A stretch of DNA of 63,326 nt from contig NZ_BARG01000008.1 in assembly GCF_000376565.1 (NCBI RefSeq), forward strand, positions 1 through 63,326. The letters run 5' to 3'. Below the pieces are notes generated by a model that saw only the letters and a list, made by a program, of their open reading frames with translations, made no database searches and was not told the origin of the DNA. Source of the stretch: Streptomyces hokutonensis. Lineage in GTDB: Bacteria; Actinomycetota; Actinomycetes; Streptomycetales; Streptomycetaceae. Positions 34,436-42,084 of this stretch are shown here, in pieces. A program made the translations under genes and the position numbers. Position 1 is the stretch's first letter, and each line of letters opens with the position of its first letter.

Positions 34436-34462
34436 CCATCCTTGGAGGCATCCGCTGCGAAT
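34436..34462 (+). promoter_or_regulatory. ECF-type promoter candidate for the sigma gene
   Basis: CCATCC (34436-34441), 15 bp, GCGAAT (34457-34462). Same spacing as the DUF4331 element, suggesting autoregulation by the ECF sigma factor. If real, translation must start downstream of 34462. Confidence 0.45.
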
Positions 34463-34544
34463 GCCTCGTGTGACGGGATGCGAAGTGACTGACCGCGTGC
34501 GGTCGAGGAGGAGGGGCCGCGTGCGGTCGACGAGAGGGGGACGG

Positions 34545-35087
34545 GTGGGGGCGGACGAACTCCTGGTGCAGGTCGCCGGAGGGGATCAGCGGGCCTTCGA
34601 GGAGCTCTACGGACTGGTGTCCGGGCCCGTGTTCGGACTGGTGCGCCGGGTGGTGCGCGACCCCGCGCAGTCCGAGGAGGTGTCCCAGGAGGTGCTGCTC
34701 GAACTGTGGCGGTCCGCCGCCCGCTTCGATCCCGGCCGCGGCAGTGCCCTGTCCTGGGTCCTCACCCTCGCCCACCGCCGGGCCGTGGACCGCGTGCGCA
34801 GCGCCCGCGCGGCCGTCGACCGCGAGCAGCGCGAGGCCCGCCGCTCCCACAACCCGGCCTTCGACCAGGTGACCGAGGAGGTCGAGGCGGGCCTGGAGCG
34901 CCAGTTGGTGCGCCGCTGCCTGGACCGGCTCACCGCCCTGCAACGGCAGTCCGTGACCCTCGCCTATTACGACGGCTATACGTACCGTGAAGTGGCCGAG
35001 CGGCTCTCGCTGCCGCTGGGCACGGTCAAGACCCGTATGCGTGACGGACTCACCCGGCTGCGCGACTGCCTGGGAGGTGCCGCATGA
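34545..35087 (+). CDS. sigK: ECF sigma factor, SigK-like
   Basis: 180 aa from GTG at 34545, preferred because GAGAGGGGG lies upstream and the protein then has normal ECF length (MGADELLVQVAGGDQRAFEELY). GTG 34485 and ATG 34461 are in-frame alternatives, but the latter overlaps the promoter-like element. Region 2 (RRVVRDPAQSEEVSQEVLLELWRSAARFD) and region 4 (LTALQRQSVTLAYYDGYTYREVAERLSLPLGTVKTRMRDG) are complete. The stop overlaps the RskA-type anti-sigma start (ATGA). It is divergent from DUF4331, its likely target. The symbol is by analogy to mycobacterial sigK-rskA. Confidence 0.87.
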   Translation: MGADELLVQVAGGDQRAFEELYGLVSGPVFGLVRRVVRDPAQSEEVSQEVLLELWRSAARFDPGRGSALSWVLTLAHRRAVDRVRSARAAVDREQREARRSHNPAFDQVTEEVEAGLERQLVRRCLDRLTALQRQSVTLAYYDGYTYREVAERLSLPLGTVKTRMRDGLTRLRDCLGGAA

Positions 35088-35917
35088 GCGTCCTCGCCCG
35101 ACTCTTCCGCCGGGGCGATCTCCACTCGCTCGCCGCCCCCTACGCCCTCGACGCCCTCGAACCCGGCGAGCGCGCCCAGTTCGAGAAGCACCTCAAGAAG
35201 TGCGAGCGGTGTGCCTTCGAGGTGCGCGGCCTGACCGAGGGCGCGGCCCGCCTCGCCAGGTCCATGGCCGCCCAGCCGCCGCCCGCGATGCGCGACCGGG
35301 TGCTGTCCGCGATCCGCAACACCCCGCAGGAGCCCGGGCCGCTGCGCGAGCGCGGGCGGGAGACGCGGGAGTACACGCCCCGGCTGCCGGCTCATGTGTG
35401 GGGCGCGGAGCCGCAGGCGTCACGCGCCCGCGTGCCCCAACGGCGGCCGTTCTTCGTGCCGTTCGCCACCGCCACGGCCGCCGCGGCCCTCGTCGTCGCC
35501 TCGCTGTTCGCCGTGCAGGCGAACAGGACACAGGACAAGCTGGACGCAGCGCAGGCGCAGTCGCGTGAGATCGCACACGTTCTCGCGGCTCCCGACGCCC
35601 GTGCGACCACCGGCGCGGACACCGCGGGCCGGAGCATCGGCGTGATCGCCTCCGCGTCGGAGGGGCGCGCGGTCGTCACCCTGAGCGGATACGGCGCACC
35701 GCCGAGCGGGCGCGTGCGTCAACTGTGGCTGATGCGCCCCAATGTGCAACCGCGCTCCCTCGGGCTCTTCAAGGACGACACGCCCTTGGTCACCACCGGA
35801 CTCGACAAATCAGCAACATCACTCGCAGTGACCGTCGAGCCCGACGGGGGCTCACCACAGCCCACAACGCAGCCAGTTGTCCAACTCGCCCTGAAATCGG
35901 TTGGATTCGGAGAGTAA
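35084..35917 (+). CDS. rskA: RskA-type zinc anti-sigma factor
   Basis: 277 aa. The N-terminal anti-sigma domain has a complete HX3CX2C zinc motif (His36, Cys40, Cys43 in EKHLKKCERC), so it may sense redox state or metal. A Pro/Arg-rich linker leads to one TM (~123-145, FFVPFATATAAAALVVASLF). The extracytoplasmic part (GVIASASEGRAVVTLSGYGAP, RVRQLWLMRP) is the RskA C-terminal domain. It would hold the sigma factor at the membrane until proteolysis or zinc loss. Co-translated with the sigma gene. Confidence 0.9.
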   Translation: MSVLARLFRRGDLHSLAAPYALDALEPGERAQFEKHLKKCERCAFEVRGLTEGAARLARSMAAQPPPAMRDRVLSAIRNTPQEPGPLRERGRETREYTPRLPAHVWGAEPQASRARVPQRRPFFVPFATATAAAALVVASLFAVQANRTQDKLDAAQAQSREIAHVLAAPDARATTGADTAGRSIGVIASASEGRAVVTLSGYGAPPSGRVRQLWLMRPNVQPRSLGLFKDDTPLVTTGLDKSATSLAVTVEPDGGSPQPTTQPVVQLALKSVGFGE

Positions 35918-36043
35918 TCAAGGAGGGGTCGTCAACGCCCTTACGGGGAAGGTGAATCCTGAGACCTCGATACACGAGTGCCCGGTTGGGGCGATAGGGT
36001 TACCCTGCCCGGGCCGGGTGGACTCGTACGGGTGGGGAGTGAC

Positions 36044-36310
36044 ATGGAACAGATAGTGCGCAGCAGGGCAAGGGTCCCTGCGATCACGTGCGGGAGCAGC
36101 GCGACGAGTTCGCGCCTCGACCGCCATCTCTCGGTGCTGGGCGGCCCTGTCGTCCCGCAGCGCGAGACGGCAGAGGCGACCTCGCTGATGCGCGAGCTCA
36201 CCTCGCGCGACACCACGCAGGAACGCAGCGCCAGGGGCGCGCGAGTGAGCAGGGTCTCGCTCTTCGCACCGCTGCGCAGGCTGCGCCGTTCGCTGTTCGG
36301 CGGGCGCTGA
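36044..36310 (+). CDS. Small basic hypothetical protein (88 aa)
   Basis: MEQIVRSRARVPAITCGSSA to LRRLRRSLFGGR. ATG chosen because GGTGGGGAG precedes it by 5 bp; a longer start exists upstream. It is Arg/Ser/Thr-rich with a cluster of Arg at the C-terminus, no TM and no known domain. It follows the anti-sigma gene by 126 bp and may have its own promoter. Function unknown. Confidence 0.6.
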   Translation: MEQIVRSRARVPAITCGSSATSSRLDRHLSVLGGPVVPQRETAEATSLMRELTSRDTTQERSARGARVSRVSLFAPLRRLRRSLFGGR

Positions 36311-36352
36311 GCAAGTCCTCGGCGTCCCCGGGGAGTTCCCGGGGGCCCGCGC

Positions 36353-37561
36353 TCAGGACGCCACACCGTCCCGGCGCAGTGCTGCGATCTCTTGGTCCGC
36401 CATCCCCACGGCACGCAGCAGCGCCACGGTGTGCTCCCCGAGCGCGGGCACGTCACCCATCCGCGCCTCGCCTCCGCCCGGCAAGGTGATCGGCGGCAGC
36501 AGCGCCCGCAACGGCCCGACCGGCGAACCCACTTCCCGCCACCGCTCCCGGGCCGCCAACTGCGGGTGCTCCGCCACCTCTTGTACGTTCCTGAGGCGCG
36601 CGCAGGCCACACCCGCGCGCTCCAGCCGCAGTACGGCCTCGTCGGTGGCCAGCCCACCCAGCACCGCACCGACGAGGGCGTCCGTGCGCTCCCGGTTCAC
36701 CACCCGCTCCGCGTTGGTCGCGAAGTCCGGATCGGTCCCCAACTCCGGTCTTTGGACGACCTGTTCGGCCAGCCGCCGCCACTCCCGGTCGTTCTGCACC
36801 GCGAGCAGCACCTGTCCGCCGTCCGCCGTGGGATAGACGTCGTACGGCGCGATGACGGCGTGCGCAAGACCCGTGCGCGCCGGGGGAGTTCCGCCGTGCA
36901 TCGCGTGATGCAGCGGATGCCCCATCCACTCCACCACCGCGTCCAGCATCGAGACCTCGACGGGCCCGCCCCGCCCGGTGGTGCCGCGCCGCACCAGCGC
37001 CGCGAGCACACCCGAGAACGCGTACATCCCCGCCGCGATGTCGGCCACCGGGATCCCCGCCTTCACCGGCCGCTCCGGCGTCCCGGTCACCGACACCAGC
37101 CCCGCCTCGCACTGCACGAGCATGTCGTAGGCCCGCTTGTCCGCGTACGGCCCCGACGCCCCGTACCCCGAGATGTCCACCGCGACCAGCCGGGGATACG
37201 CCGCACACAGCGTCGCCGCGTCCAGCCCGAGCCGGGCCGCCGCCCCGTGCGCGAGGTTCTGCACGAACACGTCCGCGTCCGCGACCAGCCGCCGTACGAC
37301 GTCAAGACCGCGCTGGTCCTTCAGATCCAGCGCGATCGACTCCTTGCCCCGGTTGCACCACACGAAGTGCGAGGCCAGACCGCCGGCCGCGGTGTCGTAG
37401 CCGCGCGCGAAGTCACCGCCGTCGACCCGCTCGACCTTGATCACCCGGGCGCCCAGATCGGCGAGCTGACGGGTGGCGAAGGGGGCGGCGACGGCCTGTT
37501 CGACGGCGACGACGGTGACGCCCTCAAGGGGCAGCGGCATGGGCTCCATGCCGGGGATCAT
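36353..37561 (-). CDS. CaiB/BaiF (class III) CoA transferase
   Basis: 402 aa. Family III signatures: LEGVTVVAVEQAVAAPFATRQLADLGARVIKVE at the N-terminus, CNRGKESIALDLK, and GYGASGPYADKRAYDMLVQ with the probable catalytic Asp146. It moves CoA between carboxylic acids (formyl-CoA, carnitine, fatty or bile acids in relatives). ATG at 37540 (MPLPLEGVTV) is an alternative start; no Shine-Dalgarno is strong. No pathway partner is adjacent, so the substrate is open. Confidence 0.9.
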   Translation of the reverse strand: MIPGMEPMPLPLEGVTVVAVEQAVAAPFATRQLADLGARVIKVERVDGGDFARGYDTAAGGLASHFVWCNRGKESIALDLKDQRGLDVVRRLVADADVFVQNLAHGAAARLGLDAATLCAAYPRLVAVDISGYGASGPYADKRAYDMLVQCEAGLVSVTGTPERPVKAGIPVADIAAGMYAFSGVLAALVRRGTTGRGGPVEVSMLDAVVEWMGHPLHHAMHGGTPPARTGLAHAVIAPYDVYPTADGGQVLLAVQNDREWRRLAEQVVQRPELGTDPDFATNAERVVNRERTDALVGAVLGGLATDEAVLRLERAGVACARLRNVQEVAEHPQLAARERWREVGSPVGPLRALLPPITLPGGGEARMGDVPALGEHTVALLRAVGMADQEIAALRRDGVAS

Positions 37562-37595
37562 GTCCCGCGCCCGGCACCTTTGTCATGCGGGGAGT

Positions 37596-38378
37596 TCACC
37601 CCTCGCCGCGCGCGTACCGCCGTACCGCGAGCGGCGCGAACACGGCGATCAGCGCCGCGCACCACGCCAGCGACCCGGCGAGCGGATGGGCCACCGGCCA
37701 GGCGGCGCCCTCGGGCACGGGCGAGTTGCCGAACAGATGTCGCAGGGCCGTGGTCACCGCGCTGATCGGGTTCCACTCGGCCAGGGTGCGCAGCCAGCCC
37801 GGCAGCCGGTCCGTCGGGATGTACGCGTTGGACAGCAGCGGCAGCATGAAGGTCGCGCTGCCCAGCTGACCGGCCGCCTCCTCGCTGCGCGAGGCCAGCC
37901 CGAGCAGGATGCCGACCCAGGCGCAGGCGAACCGGAACAGCAGCAACAGGCCCACAGCGGCGGCGGCTTGGGCCACCGACCCCTCGACCCGCCACCCCAC
38001 CGCGAGACCGACCAGCAGGAACGGCACGGTCCCGACCGCCGTGACGACCAGATCGGCACTCGCCTGCCCGAGCGGTACGGCCGCCCTGCTCATCGGCAGG
38101 GTGCGGAAGCGGTCCGTCACACCCCGGTGCGAGTCCTGGGCGGCCTGGAACATGCCGGTCATGATGCCGTTCGCGGCGGTCGCGACCAGCAACCCCGGCA
38201 CCAGGTAGGAGCGGTAGGCGTCGCCCGGCATCGCCAGCGCGCTGCCGAAGACGTACCCGAAGAACAGCAGCATCGTGATCGGCATGGTCTGGGTGAGGAT
38301 CGCCAGCGCCGGATTGTTCCGCACCCGCCGCAACTGCCGGCCGAGCATCGCGGTGCCGTCGTACGCCAACGCGCTCAT
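37596..38378 (-). CDS. DrrB-type ABC-2 permease
   Basis: 260 aa with six predicted TM segments. The conserved ABC-2 loops are present: LLFFGYVFGSALAMPG, YRSYLVPGLLVATAANGIM and PLLSNAYIPTDRLPGWLRTLAEWNPISAV, the latter typical of DrrB-like drug and lipid exporters. ATG overlaps the ATPase stop by 4 bp (ATGA). Together with the ATPase it forms an efflux pump controlled by the divergent TetR. Confidence 0.92.
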   Translation of the reverse strand: MSALAYDGTAMLGRQLRRVRNNPALAILTQTMPITMLLFFGYVFGSALAMPGDAYRSYLVPGLLVATAANGIMTGMFQAAQDSHRGVTDRFRTLPMSRAAVPLGQASADLVVTAVGTVPFLLVGLAVGWRVEGSVAQAAAAVGLLLLFRFACAWVGILLGLASRSEEAAGQLGSATFMLPLLSNAYIPTDRLPGWLRTLAEWNPISAVTTALRHLFGNSPVPEGAAWPVAHPLAGSLAWCAALIAVFAPLAVRRYARGEG

Positions 38379-39319
38379 GCCGCTTGCTCCTTACGGTCCG
38401 TCAGGCGGAGGAACACGTCGTCGAGGGTCGGCGGCCGCATGCTCGCGTCGAGCAACGGCACGCCCGCCGCGTCGAGTTCGCGGACCAGCCGGGGCAGGGT
38501 GAGAGTCGGATCGCCGGTGACCGCGCCGACGGCGTTCCGCTCGTGGTCGAACGACGGCTCGGCGCCCGTGAGTCGGTCGAGGACACCGGCCGCCTTCGCC
38601 AGCGCGTCCGGGTGCGCGACGACGACCTCGGCGTACGTGCCGATGAGCGCCTTGAGTTGGGACGGCGACCCGCTGTGCGCGACCCGCCCCCGGTCCACCA
38701 GGGCGATGTCGTCGGCCAGTTGGTCGGCCTCCTCCAGGTACTGCGTGGTCAGCAGCACGGTCGTACCCTCCCTCTTCAAGTCCCTTACGGCGTCCCAGAT
38801 TTGATTCCGGCTGGCCGGGTCGAGGCCGGTCGTCGGTTCGTCCAGGAACAGCACGTCGGGGCGGCGTATGAGACTCGCCGCCAGGTCGAGGCGGCGGCGC
38901 ATCCCGCCGGAGTAGGTGGACGCGGGCCGGTCGGCGGCCTCGGTCAGACCGAAGCGGTCCAGCAGCTCACCGGCCCGCTCGGCCGGCCCCCGCACCCGGT
39001 GCAGCCGCGCGAACAGCCGCAGGTTCTGCCGGCCGGTGAGGTCGCCGTCGACCGACGCGTACTGCCCGGTCACACCGATCCGGCGCCGTACGGCCGAAGC
39101 CTCCCGGACCAGATCGTGCCCGGCGATCCGCGCGGAGCCCGCGTCGGGCCGCAGCAGGGTGGTGAGCAGCCGGACAGCCGTGGTCTTGCCCGCGCCGTTG
39201 GGCCCGAGCACCCCGCAGACCGTGCCCCGCGCCACCGCCAGGTCCAGCCCGCGCACGGCGTGCACGGTGCCGAAGCGCTTCTCCAGACCTTCACTAAGTA
39301 CAGCGTACGTAGTAGTCAT
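38375..39319 (-). CDS. DrrA-type ABC transporter ATPase
   Basis: 314 aa starting MTTTYAVLSEGLEKRF. Walker A GPNGAGKTT, Q-loop VTGQYASVDGDLTGRQN, signature YSGGMRRRLDLA, Walker B VLFLDEPTTGLD and switch His replaced in TTQYLEEAD by the DrrA-type Gln. The C-terminal ~80 residues form the DrrA regulatory domain (TLDDVFLRLTDR). It powers efflux through the coupled permease. TetR-type operators lie at and before its start. Confidence 0.93.
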   Translation of the reverse strand: MTTTYAVLSEGLEKRFGTVHAVRGLDLAVARGTVCGVLGPNGAGKTTAVRLLTTLLRPDAGSARIAGHDLVREASAVRRRIGVTGQYASVDGDLTGRQNLRLFARLHRVRGPAERAGELLDRFGLTEAADRPASTYSGGMRRRLDLAASLIRRPDVLFLDEPTTGLDPASRNQIWDAVRDLKREGTTVLLTTQYLEEADQLADDIALVDRGRVAHSGSPSQLKALIGTYAEVVVAHPDALAKAAGVLDRLTGAEPSFDHERNAVGAVTGDPTLTLPRLVRELDAAGVPLLDASMRPPTLDDVFLRLTDRKEQAA

Positions 39320-39351
39320 GGGTCGACCATAGCGCACTACGTACGGTGTAC
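39298..39351. promoter_or_regulatory. Paired TetR operators between drrA and tetR
   Basis: GTACAGCGTACGTAGT (39298-39313) and ACTACGTACGGTGTAC (39336-39351) are inverted copies that agree at 15 of 16 positions. One covers the drrA-like start codon region, the other the shared promoter. Each is itself partly palindromic (TACGTA core). Confidence 0.8.
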
Positions 39352-39382
39352 GTAACTAGGATGGTGGCCGAGGTGATGATCA

Positions 39383-40114
39383 ATGGCGGACCGAGCGGCC
39401 GTACCCGAAGTGATCTGGGCGCGTCCCGAGCGGGCGGGGCGCGGGCCCAGGCCCGCGTACAGCCGCGCGGACATCGCGGCGGCGGCGGTGCGGATCGCCG
39501 ACGGCGGGGGGCTGGACGCCGTGTCCATGCGGCATGTCGCGGCCGAGTTGGGGTGCGGCACGATGTCGCTCTACAACTACGTTCCCCGCAAGGAGGATCT
39601 GTACGAGCTGATGGTCGACGCGGTCAGCGGGGAGCACGAGGAGTGGGAGCCGTCGGGGGACTGGCGGGCGGACATGGTCCGGGTCGCCCATCAGACGCGG
39701 ACGCTGATGCACCGGCATCCCTGGCTGCCGCGGCTGATGTCACCGGTGTACGGCTTCAGCCCGAACGCGCTGAAGTATCTGGAGCACTGCCTCGCCTGTC
39801 TTGATCCGGTCGAGGCGACGTACGGCACGAAGATGCAACTCGTGGGGCTGCTCAATGGGGTTGTGACGATGTACGTGAGCAATGAGTTGGCTACTGCTGA
39901 GCGGTCTCGGTCGTTGCCGTGGTCCGAGGAGCAGGAGAACGCGGTGCGGATCGCGTATCTCGGGAGTCAGATCGCCGGCGGGGCGTATCCGCGGATGGCG
40001 GCGGCGTTCACGGAGGACCCGGGGCCCATCGACCTGGACGCGGTGTTCGACATGGCGTTGCGGAAGGTCCTGGACGCCTTCGATCCCGAACGGGGTCAGA
40101 GCAGCGCGAACTGA
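39383..40114 (+). CDS. TetR family repressor of the DrrAB-like pump
   Basis: 243 aa. The HTH is IAAAAVRIADGGGLDAVSMRHVAAELGCGTMSLYNYVPRKEDLYELMVD, near residues 30-80. The C-terminal ligand domain belongs to the TetR_C group seen with tetracycline- and drug-pump repressors. It diverges from the ABC pair across 63 bp holding two operators, so it should repress both directions and respond to the exported compound. Its 3' end overlaps the convergent gene by 19 bp. Confidence 0.92.
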   Translation: MADRAAVPEVIWARPERAGRGPRPAYSRADIAAAAVRIADGGGLDAVSMRHVAAELGCGTMSLYNYVPRKEDLYELMVDAVSGEHEEWEPSGDWRADMVRVAHQTRTLMHRHPWLPRLMSPVYGFSPNALKYLEHCLACLDPVEATYGTKMQLVGLLNGVVTMYVSNELATAERSRSLPWSEEQENAVRIAYLGSQIAGGAYPRMAAAFTEDPGPIDLDAVFDMALRKVLDAFDPERGQSSAN

Positions 40115-41259
40115 CCCTCCGGGCCCTCCTCGTGGTGGTCCAGAACCGATGCCGGGTGGCGAGACCACTCCGGTGCCGGGAGGATGCCCGCCTTGCGCAG
40201 CTCGGCGGAGGTGACGGGGTCCGTCACCGTCAACTCCTCCTGCCGCGGCCGCAGTTCCGTCAGCAACGCCAACACCGTGATCAGCTCCAGCAGTTCCGAC
40301 GTCCAGGTCTGCTGCCATGCCGCCGGGCGGATCGCGGCCAGGGTGCCCGGGGTGGCGGTCTCCGACGTGCGGGACGTGAACCACTCCTCCAGGACGCGTA
40401 CCCCGCTGACCTCGAAGTCCCAGGACTCGGGCGGGACCGGGGAGATGCGGCCCTCGTCGAGGTGGAGGGTCTCCTCGTCGCGGTCGTAGTGGAGGGTCAG
40501 GGGGAGGGGAGGCAGCGGGGCGCGGACGTAGGGGCGTCGGCCGCCGGGGAGTTTGGGGCGGTCGCCGTTGCGGCGCGTCAGCCAGAGGATGCGATGGCCC
40601 AACTCGACTCCGCGTGCCCAGAGTTCGGCGTCCGCCGTCAGGGGTACGGCCGGACCGGGGCGTACCGTCGCCACCGTCCAGGCGAGGAGGTCCGCCGGGG
40701 CGGGGGAGTGGCCGAGGCGATCGGCGAGGTGTTCCAGCAGGCCCGGTGCCAGGTTCGGTTCCGCGCCGCCGGGTCGGCGGTACAGGGGGCGGACGCGGCC
40801 GGGGCGGAGGACCGGCAGGAGCGATGACGTGAGAACAGGTGGCCCGGCGGTGTTCGGGGATGTCTCCACCACGAAGACCTGGTGTTCGTCCGCCACCCGC
40901 CACAACTCCGGCCGGGCCACGTCGATCAGGCGGTGGTCGGGGATCAGCCACTGCTCGTCGAAGGGGGCGTGCAGGACACGGACCGGTTCGGGGCAGGGGC
41001 CGGTGGCGCGGACCAGTTTCTCCGTGCCGCTGGACTGGCCCGGGAGCTGGGTCACCGCGGAGTGCAGGGTGCGGGAGCGGGTCGGCTCGAACAGGGTTTC
41101 CCGGTCCGGGACTTCGGCCTTCATCAGGGTGTCCCAGCGGGCCCTCAGTGTTGCCGCGTCGGGAGCCGTCGGCCACCCCCGGCCGAGCCGGATCGGTGCG
41201 ACGGACCACGGCATGAGGTCCGCGAGCAACGGAGCGTCGTCGTGCGTCACGCTCGGCAT
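40096..41259 (-). CDS. Stand-alone type ISP restriction-modification C-terminal domain
   Basis: 387 aa. It resembles the C-terminal specificity part of type ISP (LlaBIII-like) single-chain restriction enzymes: DEQWLIPDHRLIDVARPELWRV, HQVFVVET, AELWARGVELGHRILWL, and LHYDRDEETLHLDEGRISPV with PPESWDFEVSGVRVLEEW. The nuclease, helicase and methyltransferase domains that make up ~1200 residues of the full enzyme are absent, and no such gene is adjacent. It could be a relic, a DNA-recognition factor with a new role, or a domain acting with a distant partner. Codon use looks normal for the region, so it is not an obvious recent import. Confidence 0.72.
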   Translation of the reverse strand: MPSVTHDDAPLLADLMPWSVAPIRLGRGWPTAPDAATLRARWDTLMKAEVPDRETLFEPTRSRTLHSAVTQLPGQSSGTEKLVRATGPCPEPVRVLHAPFDEQWLIPDHRLIDVARPELWRVADEHQVFVVETSPNTAGPPVLTSSLLPVLRPGRVRPLYRRPGGAEPNLAPGLLEHLADRLGHSPAPADLLAWTVATVRPGPAVPLTADAELWARGVELGHRILWLTRRNGDRPKLPGGRRPYVRAPLPPLPLTLHYDRDEETLHLDEGRISPVPPESWDFEVSGVRVLEEWFTSRTSETATPGTLAAIRPAAWQQTWTSELLELITVLALLTELRPRQEELTVTDPVTSAELRKAGILPAPEWSRHPASVLDHHEEGPEGQFALL

Positions 41260-41271
41260 CGTACGACGACC

Positions 41272-42024
41272 TCAGTTCGCGACGTCGAGCGTCACCGAGA
41301 AGGAGAAACGGTCCCCCCGGTAGTGGATGACGGCCACGTCCAGCACCCTCCCCTGTGTGTCATAGGTGATGCCGGTGTAGTGCAGGATCGGGCTGAGGAG
41401 CGGGACCTGGAGGAGGCGGGCGGTCTCCGGGTCGGCGAGGCGGGCCTCCACGGTGTCGGTGATGCGGCTGATGTCCGCGCCGACGACGTCCCGCAGCACC
41501 TTGGTCATCGGCCAGCGGATCAGGTCGTCCGGGTCGAGGCGGGCGGCCAGTTCGGGGCGGATGTGGTTGCGGGCGTGGTTCGTGGGTTCGCCGGTCTTCT
41601 CGTCGCCGCGGAGACGGTGGTACGCCGCCACCTCCGACAAGTCCGGGAAGTGCTCGGCCAGTTCGGGCGGAACCTTCACCGCACCGTGCTCCAGGAGCTC
41701 GGTCGTCATGCCGGACTGCTGCGCCACGATCGCGTCGACCGAGCCCAACAGCCGTACCGGCGTGGCCCGTCGGACATCCGGCTCGATGAACGTGCCCCGG
41801 CGGCGGTGGCGGGTGATCAGGCCCTCGTCCTCCAGTTCCTTCAGCGCCTGCCGCATCGTGAGCACACTCACGCCGTAGTGCCCCGCGAGCTGTTCCTCCG
41901 TGGGCAGCCGCAGCGGGTCCTGGGGCGAGCGGCCGAGTATCGAGGCGCGCAGGGACTGCGACACCTGGTACCAGAGCGGCAGCTTGCGGTTCAGGACGAT
42001 CGAATCCGGGGCGAAGGAGGTCAC
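41272..42024 (-). CDS. GntR/HutC-type regulator (UTRA)
   Basis: 250 aa from GTG (VTSFAPDSIVLNRKLPLWYQ). The N-terminal winged helix is LRLPTEEQLAGHYGVSVLTMRQALKELEDEGLITRHRRRGTFI. The UTRA effector domain runs from ~90 to the end (AAYHRLRGDEKTGEPTNHAR, LSPILHYTGITYDTQGRVLD). It lies 60 bp downstream of hmgA on the same strand, so it probably controls homogentisate catabolism; the effector could be an aromatic intermediate (inference). A TTG 36 bp upstream would extend it. Confidence 0.9.
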   Translation of the reverse strand: MTSFAPDSIVLNRKLPLWYQVSQSLRASILGRSPQDPLRLPTEEQLAGHYGVSVLTMRQALKELEDEGLITRHRRRGTFIEPDVRRATPVRLLGSVDAIVAQQSGMTTELLEHGAVKVPPELAEHFPDLSEVAAYHRLRGDEKTGEPTNHARNHIRPELAARLDPDDLIRWPMTKVLRDVVGADISRITDTVEARLADPETARLLQVPLLSPILHYTGITYDTQGRVLDVAVIHYRGDRFSFSVTLDVAN

Positions 42025-42084
42025 GGGGCCATCCGTACCGGTAGGGAGGGATCGGTGCAAGGGCCGTAGGGCGGTGGGGAGTTG

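Noticed and set aside
34461..34544. N-terminal extension of the ECF sigma factor from ATG 34461
   Set aside because: The added 28 residues are Arg-rich without family similarity, the ATG overlaps the promoter-like GCGAAT box, and GTG 34545 has a better ribosome site.
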